From Methylococcales bacterium (lineage in GTDB: Bacteria > Pseudomonadota > Gammaproteobacteria > Methylococcales > Methylomonadaceae), in NCBI GenBank assembly GCA_028688755.1, contig JAQTXN010000008.1, forward strand, positions 1-37,885: a stretch of 37,885 nt of DNA. Direction: 5' to 3'. The position numbers and the translations under genes are program-made. Each line of letters starts with the position of its first letter. Position 1 is the first letter of the stretch. The notes under the pieces were generated by a model. The model did no database searches. It was not told the DNA's origin and saw nothing but the letters and a program-made list of their open reading frames with translations. Positions 28,046-37,885 of this stretch are shown here, one piece after another.

Positions 28046-30481
28046 GTGACCCCAAAAAACTTTCAAATCGTTCATCAACTCAATCGCCGTGTGCGGATTT
28101 TGTCGCCAATTCTTAAAAGCAACCAAGAACGCGCGTACATTTTTGAAATTATTTTAAAAAAACGTCCCGAAATTAAACGTGTCAAAACTGTGTGGGAAAT
28201 TGGTTCGGTAACGATTGAATTTGATCCCGCAGGTTTGCCGAAGAAAAATTTGTTGATTTTGCTCGATGCGATTTTGGGTAATCTTGAAAATTCCGCTCCA
28301 GCATTACGACACCCTGAACACAAGCATTTTGACGGCAAATTACAAGACATCGATTTAGCTGTTGAAGGCATGAGTTGCGCGTCATGTGCGTTACTGATTG
28401 AAATGGTGTTGAAGCGTGACGAGCGTGTCAAAACGGCCAGCGTGAATTTCGGAACAGAAACGCTTTCTGTACAAGGAACACTTGCCAAAGATGACGTAAG
28501 TCACTTAGTAACGCAAATCGGTTATAAAACCTATCCGATGGACACGCTTTCACAACGTAAAAAACTCATCGAAAAAGAACAAAATCGCGTTGCCACAGCT
28601 AAACATCGTTTTATGTGGTCAGCAGTTTTAAGTACGCCCGTGATTATTGCAGGCATGGCAATGGTTACGTCACGCAAACTTCATTGGATGCAACTTGCTC
28701 TAACTACGCCCGTGGTGTTTTGGGCTGGCTTTCCGTTTTTTGCGAAAGCATGGCGGTTAGCTAGGCAACGCGCTGCAAACATGGATTCGCTCATCGCGTT
28801 AGGCGTTGGTTCGGCTTACGGTTACAGTTTGCCAGCATTGTTACGACGTAGCGGACATCTTTATTTTGAAGCGGCGGCAGCAATTATCACGTTTGTTTTG
28901 CTCGGACGATATTTAGAAGAACGCGCCAAAGGAAAAGCAGGTGAAGCGATTCGCCAATTAGTCGATTTACAACCCCAAACAGCAACCCGTTTAAAAGGTG
29001 AAATCGAAGAAATTGTTGATGTCGATTTGCTTGAAATTGACGATTTAATTTTGGTTCGACCTGGTGAAAAAATTCCCACAGATGGCGTAGTCATTCATGG
29101 CGTTTCAACGGTTGATGAATCGATGGTCACAGGTGAAAGTTTGCCTGTTGTGAAAAATGAAGGTTCAAAAGTTATCGGCGGTTGCGTGAATGGAAACGGC
29201 GCATTGCGCATTCAAGTTACCGCAATCGGCATGGATACGGTTTTAGCTGGCATTGTTCACATGGTTGACCAAGCGCAATCCACAAAATTACCAATTCAAA
29301 AACACGTCGATAGAATTTCAGCCGTTTTTGTCCCATCGGTGATGTTACTTTCAGGTTTGACGTTTGCAGGTTGGATGATGGCAGGCGCGTCATTTGGTTT
29401 TGCATTCGGCAACGCGATTACGGTTTTATTGATTGCTTGCCCTTGTGCGTTAGGATTAGCAACACCTGCGGCAATCATGGTCGGCGCAGGGCAAGCTGCA
29501 CGCGAAGGGATTTATATTCGCAATGGCGAAAGTTTAGAAACCGCTGCCAAACTCAACGTTATCGTGTTCGACAAAACTGGCACGATTACCGAAGGGAAAC
29601 CGAAAGTCACGGATTTACTCAAACTTTCACGTTTGAGCGAAGTCAATATCATCAAATTAGCCGCGTCAGCGGAACATAATTCAGAACATTTTTTAGGCAA
29701 AGCGATTGTGGCGTATGCCGTCGAAAAAGAAATTGAATTAGACACTTGCACCCATTTCCAAAGTGAAACAGGACGTGGGATTGAAGCTGAAATCGATGGC
29801 AAAACCATTTTACTTGGCAACAAAGCATGGTTGATTGAACAAAGCGTTTCAATTGACGGTTTGCAAAATGCAGCTGGAGATTTTGCTTCACAAGGTAAAA
29901 CGCCTGTTTTCATGGCAATCAATGGCAAAGAAGCGGCAGTTTTTGGGATTGCTGATAAAGCGAGACCTGATGCGGCGGCGGCGATTTTACGATTGAAAAA
30001 TCAAGGCATTGATACCTTGATTGTTACAGGCGATACCGAAAAAACCGCGTTGTATATCGCGGCAAAAGTCGGTATTGAAACTGTGATTGCCAATGCCACG
30101 CCTGAACAAAAATTAAGCGTGATTCGTGATTATCAAGCACAAGGCAAAAAAGTCGGCATGATTGGCGACGGCATTAACGACGCGCCAGCATTGGCGGCGG
30201 CGGATGTTGGTTTTGCGATTGGCACAGGAACAGACGTAGCAATTGAATCCGCTGATATGACGCTGGTGCAAGGTGATATTTCTAAAGTCACCAACGGCAT
30301 TGAATTGAGTAAAAAAACGATTACCGTCATCAAACAAAATTTATTCTGGGCATTTGGTTATAACGTGATTGCGATTCCCGTTGCGGCAGCAGGGCGTTTA
30401 AATCCGATGATTGCCTCAGCAGCGATGGCGTTAAGTTCGGTATCGGTGATTGTGAATTCGTTGCGGTTGAATAAAAATTGA
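28046..30481 (+). CDS. Heavy-metal (Cu+-type) P1B ATPase, GTG start
   Basis: GMSCASC metal-binding motif, [40 protein letters not shown]. Confidence 0.95.
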   Translation: MTPKNFQIVHQLNRRVRILSPILKSNQERAYIFEIILKKRPEIKRVKTVWEIGSVTIEFDPAGLPKKNLLILLDAILGNLENSAPALRHPEHKHFDGKLQDIDLAVEGMSCASCALLIEMVLKRDERVKTASVNFGTETLSVQGTLAKDDVSHLVTQIGYKTYPMDTLSQRKKLIEKEQNRVATAKHRFMWSAVLSTPVIIAGMAMVTSRKLHWMQLALTTPVVFWAGFPFFAKAWRLARQRAANMDSLIALGVGSAYGYSLPALLRRSGHLYFEAAAAIITFVLLGRYLEERAKGKAGEAIRQLVDLQPQTATRLKGEIEEIVDVDLLEIDDLILVRPGEKIPTDGVVIHGVSTVDESMVTGESLPVVKNEGSKVIGGCVNGNGALRIQVTAIGMDTVLAGIVHMVDQAQSTKLPIQKHVDRISAVFVPSVMLLSGLTFAGWMMAGASFGFAFGNAITVLLIACPCALGLATPAAIMVGAGQAAREGIYIRNGESLETAAKLNVIVFDKTGTITEGKPKVTDLLKLSRLSEVNIIKLAASAEHNSEHFLGKAIVAYAVEKEIELDTCTHFQSETGRGIEAEIDGKTILLGNKAWLIEQSVSIDGLQNAAGDFASQGKTPVFMAINGKEAAVFGIADKARPDAAAAILRLKNQGIDTLIVTGDTEKTALYIAAKVGIETVIANATPEQKLSVIRDYQAQGKKVGMIGDGINDAPALAAADVGFAIGTGTDVAIESADMTLVQGDISKVTNGIELSKKTITVIKQNLFWAFGYNVIAIPVAAAGRLNPMIASAAMALSSVSVIVNSLRLNKN

Positions 30482-31458
30482 ACACTTTTTTGAAATTAGC
30501 ATTGTTCTTTTTTGCGTTTTTTTTCGCGCAAAATAGTTTTGCCAAAAATCCGCCTGAGCCGTTGCAATGCGTGGCATTTAGTCCGTATGTGAATCAACTC
30601 ACGCCTAATTATGGCGAAAAGCCTAGTCCTGAATTGATTGAAACGTTGCTAGATGCAGTTATCAAACAAACGCCGTTTCGTTGCATTATGAGTTACGGGG
30701 TTTTAAACGGCTTGGAAGCGATTTTTCCTGCCGCAAAAAAACGCGGTATTAAAGTGATTGCGATTTTGTGGATTGATAAAGATAAACTCGTCAATACCGA
30801 TTCGATTGCTCACGGCATCGCGTTGGCGCGGCAATATCCTGACACGATTGTACGCTTGAGTTGCGGCTCGGAAGTTCGTACGCGCCATAATTACGACTTC
30901 GACGATGAAACGGAGCGTTGTTTAAATGCGCTACGCGAAGCCAAAGTGCCGCAACCGATTGGCGTAATTGATACTTGGTGGGAGTGGTGCAATCGTGAGC
31001 AACCGTGTCATCAAACTCGTTTTAGCTCGCAAGTCGATTGGATCGGCATTAACATTTTTCCTTGGTGGGAGAATCGTCACGCTGATTTATTTTCCTGTGT
31101 TGAAGCAGAAAAAGCGGCTGATTTTCACTTAGCGCGATGGCAAGAACTCAAAAAAACAAATCCTAAAAAAGAAATTATTGTGACTGAATTCGGCTGGGTT
31201 TTTGCCCCCGAAGGCAAAGCGCAAATTAACTTAAAAACAAAAAAAGACTGCGGCGGCGTGGCAAGTCGGAAAAATCAACAGCTCGTTTTGCAATCCACCT
31301 TTAAGAAATTCGCCGAAAAGAAAATTTCTGCGGTAGCATTTGAAGCCTTTTCTGAAAACTGGAAACCAAGCGAAGAAGGCGATTTTGGTCGTTTTTGGGG
31401 CTTGTGTGACAGCGATTCACCTTATACTTGCCACATTTCACTCAAACTCAACCCTTAA
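30478..31458 (+). CDS. Secreted glycoside hydrolase family 17-like protein (TTG start overlapping P-ATPase stop)
   Basis: Signal peptide; [59 protein letters not shown]. Confidence 0.75.
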   Translation: MNTFLKLALFFFAFFFAQNSFAKNPPEPLQCVAFSPYVNQLTPNYGEKPSPELIETLLDAVIKQTPFRCIMSYGVLNGLEAIFPAAKKRGIKVIAILWIDKDKLVNTDSIAHGIALARQYPDTIVRLSCGSEVRTRHNYDFDDETERCLNALREAKVPQPIGVIDTWWEWCNREQPCHQTRFSSQVDWIGINIFPWWENRHADLFSCVEAEKAADFHLARWQELKKTNPKKEIIVTEFGWVFAPEGKAQINLKTKKDCGGVASRKNQQLVLQSTFKKFAEKKISAVAFEAFSENWKPSEEGDFGRFWGLCDSDSPYTCHISLKLNP

Positions 31459-31468
31459 AGAAATACTC

Positions 31469-32446
31469 GTGAGAAAAAAATTTTTACTGGCTGTAAATGC
31501 CGCACTCTTATTGTTTGCAACGCAATCTGCCAATGCGCGTTATGCGGCAATTTTACTTGATGCCGACAGTGGTGACGTGCTGCATGAAGTGGAATCGATG
31601 CAATCGTGGTTTCCTGCGTCACTGACCAAAATGATGACGCTTTACATGACGTTTGAAGCGTTAACTAACGGTGAAATTCATTTGCACGATGTGTTACACG
31701 CTTCGCGTCATGCCGCTCGACAACCCAATAGTCGTTTAGGATTACGCACGAATCAAAAAATTACCGTTGAAGAAGCAATTTTGGCAATTGTGACACGTTC
31801 GGCAAATGACGCGACGGTGGTTTTAGCAGAGCATTTAGCCGTAACCGAAGATAATTTTGCAGTGCGAATGACCGCGAAAGCACATACGCTGGGAATGTAT
31901 AACACTTATTTTAAAAATGCGACGGGCTTGCCTAATGATTGGCAAGTTACAACAGCGCGAGATATGTCGTTACTTGCAATAAAACTCTATAAAAATTTTC
32001 CTCAGTATTATCCGTATTTCGGCGCACACAGTTTAGTGTTCAAAGGGCGTGAGCTAAATGGCATCAATAAATTTACGGCAACGTATGAAGGTGCCGAAGG
32101 GATGAAAACAGGTTTTACCTGCAATTCAGGTTATAACTTAGTCAGTTCTGCGTCGCGAAATGGACGGCGGTTGATTGGCGTGATTTTGGGCGGGCATACT
32201 AGCGATGAACGTTATCATTTGATGATAAATCAAATGAATCATGGTTTTTCGGGCGATTATCGACCTATTGCTACGCTTTATAATTTAGAACCAAATTCAA
32301 CGGTTTTACCACCGCATCAGTTAGATTGCGCTAATGGTGAAACACATGAAGAACATCATGAACACAATGAACGTCGCGCTCATCGTCGGCATACGAAGAT
32401 GATTAAGTCAAAAGAACGGCACACTCACGCAAATCACCATCGTTAA
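31469..32446 (+). CDS. D-alanyl-D-alanine carboxypeptidase (PBP5/6-like); true start probably GTG 31469
   Basis: Signal peptide; SLTK, RSAND, KTG motifs; His-rich C-terminal tail. Confidence 0.92.
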   Translation: MRKKFLLAVNAALLLFATQSANARYAAILLDADSGDVLHEVESMQSWFPASLTKMMTLYMTFEALTNGEIHLHDVLHASRHAARQPNSRLGLRTNQKITVEEAILAIVTRSANDATVVLAEHLAVTEDNFAVRMTAKAHTLGMYNTYFKNATGLPNDWQVTTARDMSLLAIKLYKNFPQYYPYFGAHSLVFKGRELNGINKFTATYEGAEGMKTGFTCNSGYNLVSSASRNGRRLIGVILGGHTSDERYHLMINQMNHGFSGDYRPIATLYNLEPNSTVLPPHQLDCANGETHEEHHEHNERRAHRRHTKMIKSKERHTHANHHR

Positions 32447-32452
32447 AAAATG

Positions 32453-32497
32453 AAATGGCAAATAAATTTTTAGCCTGAATTTATTTGCCATTTTTTT
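32453..32497 (+). terminator. Intrinsic terminator after D,D-carboxypeptidase
   Basis: Perfect 16-bp stem aaatggcaaataaatt / aatttatttgccattt followed by tttt. Confidence 0.85.
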
Positions 32498-32499
32498 GT

Positions 32500-32528
32500 T
32501 TGACATTTAAGACGACTGGTCATATTCT
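32500..32528 (+). promoter_or_regulatory. Sigma70 promoter with near-palindromic operator in the spacer
   Basis: TTGACA-N17-TATTCT; aaGACgactgGTCat in spacer. Confidence 0.72.
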
Positions 32529-32534
32529 TTCCGC

Positions 32535-33131
32535 ATGGAAAAAATCAGACAAAAAGACATCAACCGTGAAAACCTTCTCAACAAGGGGATGATTCTGTTA
32601 ATGCAACAGGGTTATCACGGCACAGGTTTAAAAGAAATTCTCGACGCGGTGCAAATTCCAAAAGGGTCGTTTTATAACTATTTTGGAAGCAAAGAGAACT
32701 TTGCCGCTGAAATTATTGCGTATTACATTTCGCCGTATGTTGAACAACTGCAACGATATTTAGCGCAATCAGAAGGTGATTCGCTCGCCGCGTTAGAACG
32801 TTATTTAAATGAAGGCATTGCCGAATTAGAAAAAACCGAATTCAAAGGCGGTTGTTTATTAGGTAATTTAACGGGTGAAGTCAGCGACACAAGCGATGTT
32901 TGCCGAGTGGCATTGCAAACCGCGTTAAGTCGTTATCGTGATATGTGGGAAATCGGTTTTACTCGCGCTCAATCGGAAGGAACGATTCGCACCGATAAAA
33001 CCGCGCGTGAAATGGCAGATTTGTGGGTGAATATGTGGCAAGGCGCGTTGCTTCGCATGAAAATTGAACAATCAACCGCACCGTTAATTCAATGCAAAGA
33101 AGCGTTACTCGGTGATTTTTTTAAAGCGTAA
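32535..33131 (+). CDS. TetR/AcrR family transcriptional regulator
   Basis: HTH: GYHGTGLKEILDAVQIPKGSFYNYFGSKENFAAEII. Confidence 0.94.
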   Translation: MEKIRQKDINRENLLNKGMILLMQQGYHGTGLKEILDAVQIPKGSFYNYFGSKENFAAEIIAYYISPYVEQLQRYLAQSEGDSLAALERYLNEGIAELEKTEFKGGCLLGNLTGEVSDTSDVCRVALQTALSRYRDMWEIGFTRAQSEGTIRTDKTAREMADLWVNMWQGALLRMKIEQSTAPLIQCKEALLGDFFKA

Positions 33132-33194
33132 TTACGATTGCGCTTTAACAAGATGTGCCGTTTTTAAATTTAACAATTCAATGAGGAAAAAGTT

Positions 33195-33470
33195 ATGCCT
33201 AAATATATCGTCGAACGTGACATCCCAAACGCAGGTTCTTTGACTGCTGAACAATTACAAGGCATCGCGCAAACATCGTGCGGCGTTTCTTGCAAAATGA
33301 ATGCAAAAGTACATTGGCTCGAAAGTTTCGTAACGCCTGACAAAGTGTATTGCATTTTGATTGCTGATAATGAAGAAGCCTTGCGTGAACATGCTGAAAA
33401 AGGTGGCTTCCCAATCACCAAAATTGCTGAAATTAAAGGTATCATCGACCCAAGCACCGCAGAAGGTTAA
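33195..33470 (+). CDS. DUF4242 (SCO4226-like) small protein
   Basis: MPKYIVERDIPNAGSLTAEQLQGIAQTSC...VHWLESFVTPDKVYCILIADNEEALREHAEKGGFPITKI. Confidence 0.88.
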   Translation: MPKYIVERDIPNAGSLTAEQLQGIAQTSCGVSCKMNAKVHWLESFVTPDKVYCILIADNEEALREHAEKGGFPITKIAEIKGIIDPSTAEG

Positions 33471-33478
33471 AGGTTTTC

Positions 33479-33514
33479 AAAAGCGCGTTTGTTTAGAGGC
33501 GAACGCGCTTTTTT
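33479..33514 (+). terminator. Intrinsic terminator after DUF4242 gene
   Basis: aaaagcgcgtt ... aacgcgctttttt. Confidence 0.82.
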
Positions 33515-33540
33515 ATTTTGATTTTTAAGAGCTTACAACA

Positions 33541-34689
33541 ATGAAAAAAACAATAACAAAAGCGTTGTGCAGTTTGATGTTGCTTGCGCCATTTGCTGCA
33601 TCCGCTGAAATTTTAGCAATGGCAAATTACGAAAGTCAGCCAAATCAAACGCCACGCAAAGAAGGAATAGCGATTATTGACGTTGACCCGAATTCAAAAA
33701 ATTTCGGCAAAATTGTTCAAGATTTACCGTTGCCACCTGACGCGGTCGCACATCATATTTTTTATAACAAAGATTTAAGCAAAGCCTATATCACCGCGCT
33801 TGGAAATGGCCCTTTGCGTGTGATTAACATGAAACAAGAACCGCTAAAAGTTCAAGATATTAGCGTGCCGCAGTGTCAAGTTGCTGAAGATATGGTTTTC
33901 ACGTCAGACAAAAAAACGTGGTATTTGACCTGCATGGGTTCAAGTAACGTGATTGTTGGCGACGCACAAACTGACAAAGTGAAAGACGTTATTGCGGCTA
34001 ACGAAAAAGACAAATTTATCAAATATCCGCACGGAATTGGTTTAAACGAAGACATCGACCGTATCATGGTCACAAGTACCGTTCATCCGACCAATTTGAG
34101 TGATGCAGGCGATTCTGTCACCGTTATCAAAGCCTCAACAGGTGAAGTTTTATCAACACATAAAGTTGGCGGTGCAGGTTCATCAACGGTTGAAGCGGTT
34201 TTTGTTCCGCATTCTTCGCCAGCCATGGCGTATGTGAACACGATGTTTGAAGGGAAATTGTGGGTCGCAACGTGGCAAGCGAATCACGACACGTTCGATT
34301 TCAAACCTGCTTATGATTTCGCCGACATTAAACAAGGCGTGCCTTTAGAAATTTATTTCAATCAAGAACACGACAAATTATTTATCACCACCGCAAAACC
34401 TGGTGCATTAAACATTTTTGATGTCAGTCAGTCTAAAACGCAGCCAAAATTGATTAAATCGATTCCGACTGCTGGCGGCGCACATCACGTTGTTTTCACG
34501 CCTGATGAAAAATACGCGATTGTGCAAAACAGTTTCATCAATTTGCCTGAAATGGACGACGGGTCGTTTAGTGTGATTGATTTGCAAAAAATGGAAAAAA
34601 TCAAAACGATTGATACCTTAAAAAATCAAGGTTTCAAGCCGAATTGCATCGTGATGATGCCAAAATGGCATACGGATGATGCACATTAA
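33541..34689 (+). CDS. Secreted beta-propeller (YVTN/YncE-like) protein
   Basis: Signal peptide; repeated blade pattern (KLFITTAKPGALNIFDVSQ; HHVVFTPDEKYAIVQNSFIN). Confidence 0.78.
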   Translation: MKKTITKALCSLMLLAPFAASAEILAMANYESQPNQTPRKEGIAIIDVDPNSKNFGKIVQDLPLPPDAVAHHIFYNKDLSKAYITALGNGPLRVINMKQEPLKVQDISVPQCQVAEDMVFTSDKKTWYLTCMGSSNVIVGDAQTDKVKDVIAANEKDKFIKYPHGIGLNEDIDRIMVTSTVHPTNLSDAGDSVTVIKASTGEVLSTHKVGGAGSSTVEAVFVPHSSPAMAYVNTMFEGKLWVATWQANHDTFDFKPAYDFADIKQGVPLEIYFNQEHDKLFITTAKPGALNIFDVSQSKTQPKLIKSIPTAGGAHHVVFTPDEKYAIVQNSFINLPEMDDGSFSVIDLQKMEKIKTIDTLKNQGFKPNCIVMMPKWHTDDAH

Positions 34690-34692
34690 AAT

Positions 34693-35745
34693 CTAAAGCG
34701 GCATTGCATTTTGCCGTTTTTGCTCAATCTGCTGACACCACGCCAAATTTTCTAAATACCACTGCACCGTTTTACGCAGTCCCGTTTCGAAAGTTTCGTT
34801 TGGTGTCCAGCCTAATTCGCTAGCAATTTTGCTGGCGTCAATCGCGTAACGTAAATCATGACCAGGTCGGTCGGTAACGTAAGTAATCAAATCAGCGTAA
34901 CGCGCGACATTTGCAGGTTTTTCAGGTTTCAAATCTTCCAAAATTGCACAAATCGTTTTTACCACGTCCAAATTTGCTTTTTCGTTGTGACCACCGATGT
35001 TGTAGGTTTCACCGATTTCGCCTTTTTCAACAACTGTCAGCAACGCTCGCGCATGATCATCGACAAAAAGCCAATCACGGATTTGTTGCCCATTGCCATA
35101 AACAGGCAGCGGTTTGCCTGCAAGCGCATTCAAAATCACCACAGGAATCAATTTTTCAGGGAATTGAAAATGTCCGTAATTATTTGAACAATTGGTCACA
35201 ATCATAGGTAAACCGTAAGTGCGATGCCAAGCGCGAACTAAATGATCTGAACTAGCTTTCGAAGCGGAATAGGGCGAACTCGGCGCATACGGGGTGGTTT
35301 CGGTAAATAAATCGTCCGTACCATGCAAATCACCAAACACTTCATCGGTCGAAATATGATGAAAACGAAATGCCGCTTTTTTTGTTTCGTCTAAATTTGT
35401 CCAATACAAGCGAGCTGCTTCTAATAGTGTGTAAGTGCCAATAATGTTGGTTTCAATAAATGCCGCTGGGCTGTCAATAGAGCGGTCAACATGCGATTCT
35501 GCCGCAAGGTGCATCACGGCATCGGGCTGATAAGTTTCGAAAAGTTGGCGAATATTTACGGCATCGCAAATATCGACTTGTGCGAATTCATAACGTGCAT
35601 TTTGAGCAATCGATTCGAGCGATTCAAAATTTCCCGCGTAGGTTAATTTATCGACATTTAAAACGCTGTGCGTTGTGTCGTTGATTAAATATCGAATCAA
35701 TGCGCTGCCAATAAAGCCTGCGCCGCCTGTAATTAAAATTTTCAT
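34693..35745 (-). CDS. rfbB: dTDP-glucose 4,6-dehydratase
   Basis: [65 protein letters not shown]. Confidence 0.95.
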   Translation of the reverse strand: MKILITGGAGFIGSALIRYLINDTTHSVLNVDKLTYAGNFESLESIAQNARYEFAQVDICDAVNIRQLFETYQPDAVMHLAAESHVDRSIDSPAAFIETNIIGTYTLLEAARLYWTNLDETKKAAFRFHHISTDEVFGDLHGTDDLFTETTPYAPSSPYSASKASSDHLVRAWHRTYGLPMIVTNCSNNYGHFQFPEKLIPVVILNALAGKPLPVYGNGQQIRDWLFVDDHARALLTVVEKGEIGETYNIGGHNEKANLDVVKTICAILEDLKPEKPANVARYADLITYVTDRPGHDLRYAIDASKIASELGWTPNETFETGLRKTVQWYLENLAWCQQIEQKRQNAMPL

Positions 35746-35759
35746 ATTTTTCCTAAATT

Positions 35760-36416
35760 TTAGTCACGCAAACTCATAATTTCCCAATTTTGCGAAAGCG
35801 CAAAAGCACACAATTTTTCATCAGGGTCAACGGCAACAGGATTATCAACTAATTGCAATAAGGGCAAATCGTTGTGTGAGTCGCTGTAAAAATAACTGCC
35901 TGTAAGCGTTTCACCTGTTTTTGCTAACCAATCATTTAACAACGTCACTTTCCCCGCTTGAAAACACGGCACACCAACAATTTCACCTGTATAACGTCCA
36001 TCGATTAACTCAGGCGTTGTTGCGATTAAATTATCAATGCCATACATTTCCACAATCGGTGCAGTAATAAAACGATTTGTTGCCGTAATGACTAACAATG
36101 TGTGACCTAACGCGCGATGTTTTTCGACCAAATCTTGAGCTTTTTTAAGCAAAATCGGTGTGATGATTTCAGCTAAAAACTGCTCACGCCAAACGTGTAA
36201 TTGGTCAATTGAATGGTCGGCAAGGGGTTTTAAGGCAAAACGTAAAAACGCAATCATATCTAAATTACCTTGCTGATAATCTTCATAAAATTGGGCGTTA
36301 ATTTGTTCATAAATCGTTCTATCAACAATGCCTTGGTCAACAAGAAACTGTCCCCATAAAAAATCGCTGTCATCAGCAATCAACGTGTTATCTAAATCAA
36401 AAATCGCTAAAGTCAT
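35760..36416 (-). CDS. HAD-IB family hydrolase (SerB-like phosphatase)
   Basis: [38 protein letters not shown]. Confidence 0.9.
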   Translation of the reverse strand: MTLAIFDLDNTLIADDSDFLWGQFLVDQGIVDRTIYEQINAQFYEDYQQGNLDMIAFLRFALKPLADHSIDQLHVWREQFLAEIITPILLKKAQDLVEKHRALGHTLLVITATNRFITAPIVEMYGIDNLIATTPELIDGRYTGEIVGVPCFQAGKVTLLNDWLAKTGETLTGSYFYSDSHNDLPLLQLVDNPVAVDPDEKLCAFALSQNWEIMSLRD

Positions 36417-36573
36417 TCGTTTCGTCTGTAAAAGTTATCAAAAGTAAGTTGCGCTATGGTATCGCGCATTTTTTTGTGGAACAATGCGGGGATTATAGAA
36501 CATCTGAACGCGTTGCAATTTTAATCGATACATTTTTCACGCAACGCACGTTCAGCAAACAGGTTACAACAAC

Positions 36574-37101
36574 ATGATAGACTCAAAAGGATACCGCCCG
36601 AATGTGGGAATCATCCTTTGCAATGACGAGGGTCGCGTGTTTTGGGCAAAACGAGTAGGTGTAAATTCATGGCAATTTCCGCAAGGCGGCATCAATCCAA
36701 ATGAAGACCCAGAAACCGCGATGTATCGAGAATTGTGGGAAGAAACAGGACTACAACAACACCATGTTCAAATTTTAGGTCGCACGCGCTATTGGCTTCG
36801 GTATCAATTGCCTGACCGTTATATTCGTAAAAACTCACTGCCGCTTTGCATTGGACAAAAACAAATTTGGTTTATTTTGCGCCTTGTTACGTCGGATAAA
36901 AATGTCAGTTTTGACCATTGCGTAAACCCCGAATTTGATGGTTGGCGATGGGTGGATTATTGGGAGCCGCTCAAAGATGTCGTGTATTTCAAACGTCGCG
37001 TTTATTACAAAGCGATGAGCGAACTTGGCGAAATTTTGACGCTCGAAAATGTACCCATTGATCCAGCGGGTTATTTATCGAAAGCAAGAGAATGGTGGTA
37101 A
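36574..37101 (+). CDS. rppH: RNA pyrophosphohydrolase (Nudix)
   Basis: [15 protein letters not shown]; Nudix box [23 protein letters not shown]. Confidence 0.96.
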   Translation: MIDSKGYRPNVGIILCNDEGRVFWAKRVGVNSWQFPQGGINPNEDPETAMYRELWEETGLQQHHVQILGRTRYWLRYQLPDRYIRKNSLPLCIGQKQIWFILRLVTSDKNVSFDHCVNPEFDGWRWVDYWEPLKDVVYFKRRVYYKAMSELGEILTLENVPIDPAGYLSKAREWW

Positions 37102-37237
37102 CAGTTTAATTTTTACACACGAATTACACGCAAAAGTCGAATATTGATCAAATTATGATAGAATTGGCGGATTTCACTTAAACGAATAGCAATGTTTTTT
37201 GTTTATTAAACACTTTAACTAAAAACAAATAGTTAGC

Positions 37238-37258
37238 CATTGCCTTAGAGTGGCAATG
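37238..37258 (+). other. Hairpin in gltB upstream region
   Basis: cattgcc-ttagagt-ggcaatg. Confidence 0.45.
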
Positions 37259-37282
37259 TAAAAAGAATACAGGCTTAAATCA

Positions 37283-37885
37283 ATGACAACACAATCTCAA
37301 TTGAGCAATTCACAACCGTTGCTTTATGACGCTGCCCAGTCGCAAGACAGTTGCGGCGTTGGTTTTATCACGCACAAACGCAGTTTGCAAACACACGATT
37401 TGTTAGTCAAGTCGCACGAGGCATTATGTACCATTCCGCATCGAGGTGGCATGAGTGCGGAAGGCGTTGGCGATGGCGCAGGTGTGAACATTGATTTGTC
37501 ATTGAAATTTTTCCGCAAACTTACCAGTAACTCAAACTTAGAACTCGGTCAATTTGGCGTGGCAAACTTTTTTTTCCCCGCAGACCATGCTCATTACGAT
37601 TCAGCGGCAAATGAACTCGTTGAACGTCATTTCAAAGAATTCGATTTACCGTTAATTGCACGTCGCGTGATTCCTGTTGATAACGCGGTTATCAATGCCG
37701 CCGCTGTGAAAGCACAATTACCCATCGAACAATTTATTTTCGGTCGTCCTTCGAATTTGCAAAATGCGTCGCACGAAGAATTTGAAAAACACGTTCAAAA
37801 AGCATTAGTCACCATTGAAGTTGAAGGATTTACGCGCCCAGAACTCGCAGGTTTTTACCCACTTTCAATGAGTTCACGCACGCAA
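37283..37885 (+). CDS. gltB: Glutamate synthase large subunit, N-terminal part (truncated by window end)
   Basis: QDSCGVGFITHKRSLQTHDLLVKSHEALCTIPHRGGMSAEGVGDGAGV. Confidence 0.92.
   Translation, partial: MTTQSQLSNSQPLLYDAAQSQDSCGVGFITHKRSLQTHDLLVKSHEALCTIPHRGGMSAEGVGDGAGVNIDLSLKFFRKLTSNSNLELGQFGVANFFFPADHAHYDSAANELVERHFKEFDLPLIARRVIPVDNAVINAAAVKAQLPIEQFIFGRPSNLQNASHEEFEKHVQKALVTIEVEGFTRPELAGFYPLSMSSRTQ

Noticed and set aside
29512-29928. 138-aa antisense ORF in the P-ATPase gene
   Set aside because: Antisense shadow of the conserved phosphorylation/nucleotide-binding domains.
36450-36480. tgcgc-tatggtatc-gcgca followed by ttttttt as a plus-strand terminator
   Set aside because: Only a 5-bp stem and no plus-strand gene immediately upstream to terminate; too weak to call.
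1-37885. CRISPR arrays, tRNAs, rRNA, transposases or prophage genes
   Set aside because: No regularly spaced direct repeats, tRNA-like folds or transposase/integrase motifs were noticed on reading; the R-M cassette lacks visible terminal repeats.

Overview
AT-rich gammaproteobacterial-type chromosome segment (Methylococcales-like by gene content; taxonomy is a guess). It is mostly housekeeping: a cytochrome c oxidase operon (coxB C-term with fused cyt c, coxA, small TM protein, ctaG, ctaE), lolA, an outer-membrane barrel gene, slyD, fabI, ribB with a degenerate GCHII domain, rlmJ, ftsX, valS, nth-trpD, hslO, ssb, a pheA-hemerythrin-fapA block, an MCP/PAS pair, udg, a Cu-type P-ATPase, a GH17-like gene, a D,D-carboxypeptidase, TetR-DUF4242-propeller genes, rfbB, a HAD phosphatase, rppH and the start of gltB. 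The main accessory element is a three-gene minus-strand cassette (16.5-19.8 kb): DUF2130 coiled-coil/nuclease-fold protein, ApaLI-type REase, and a beta-class DNA MTase with a C-terminal extension. A manual scan found no GTGCAC (the ApaLI site) in 37.9 kb, while other GTGCAN words are common. Other points of interest: a 32-aa out-of-frame ORF missing from the ORF track that couples into ctaG, an Aer-like receptor split into overlapping PAS and MCP genes, a predicted leaderless autoregulated tetR, and strong hairpins without U-tracts between genes. No tRNA, rRNA, CRISPR array or transposase was recognised.
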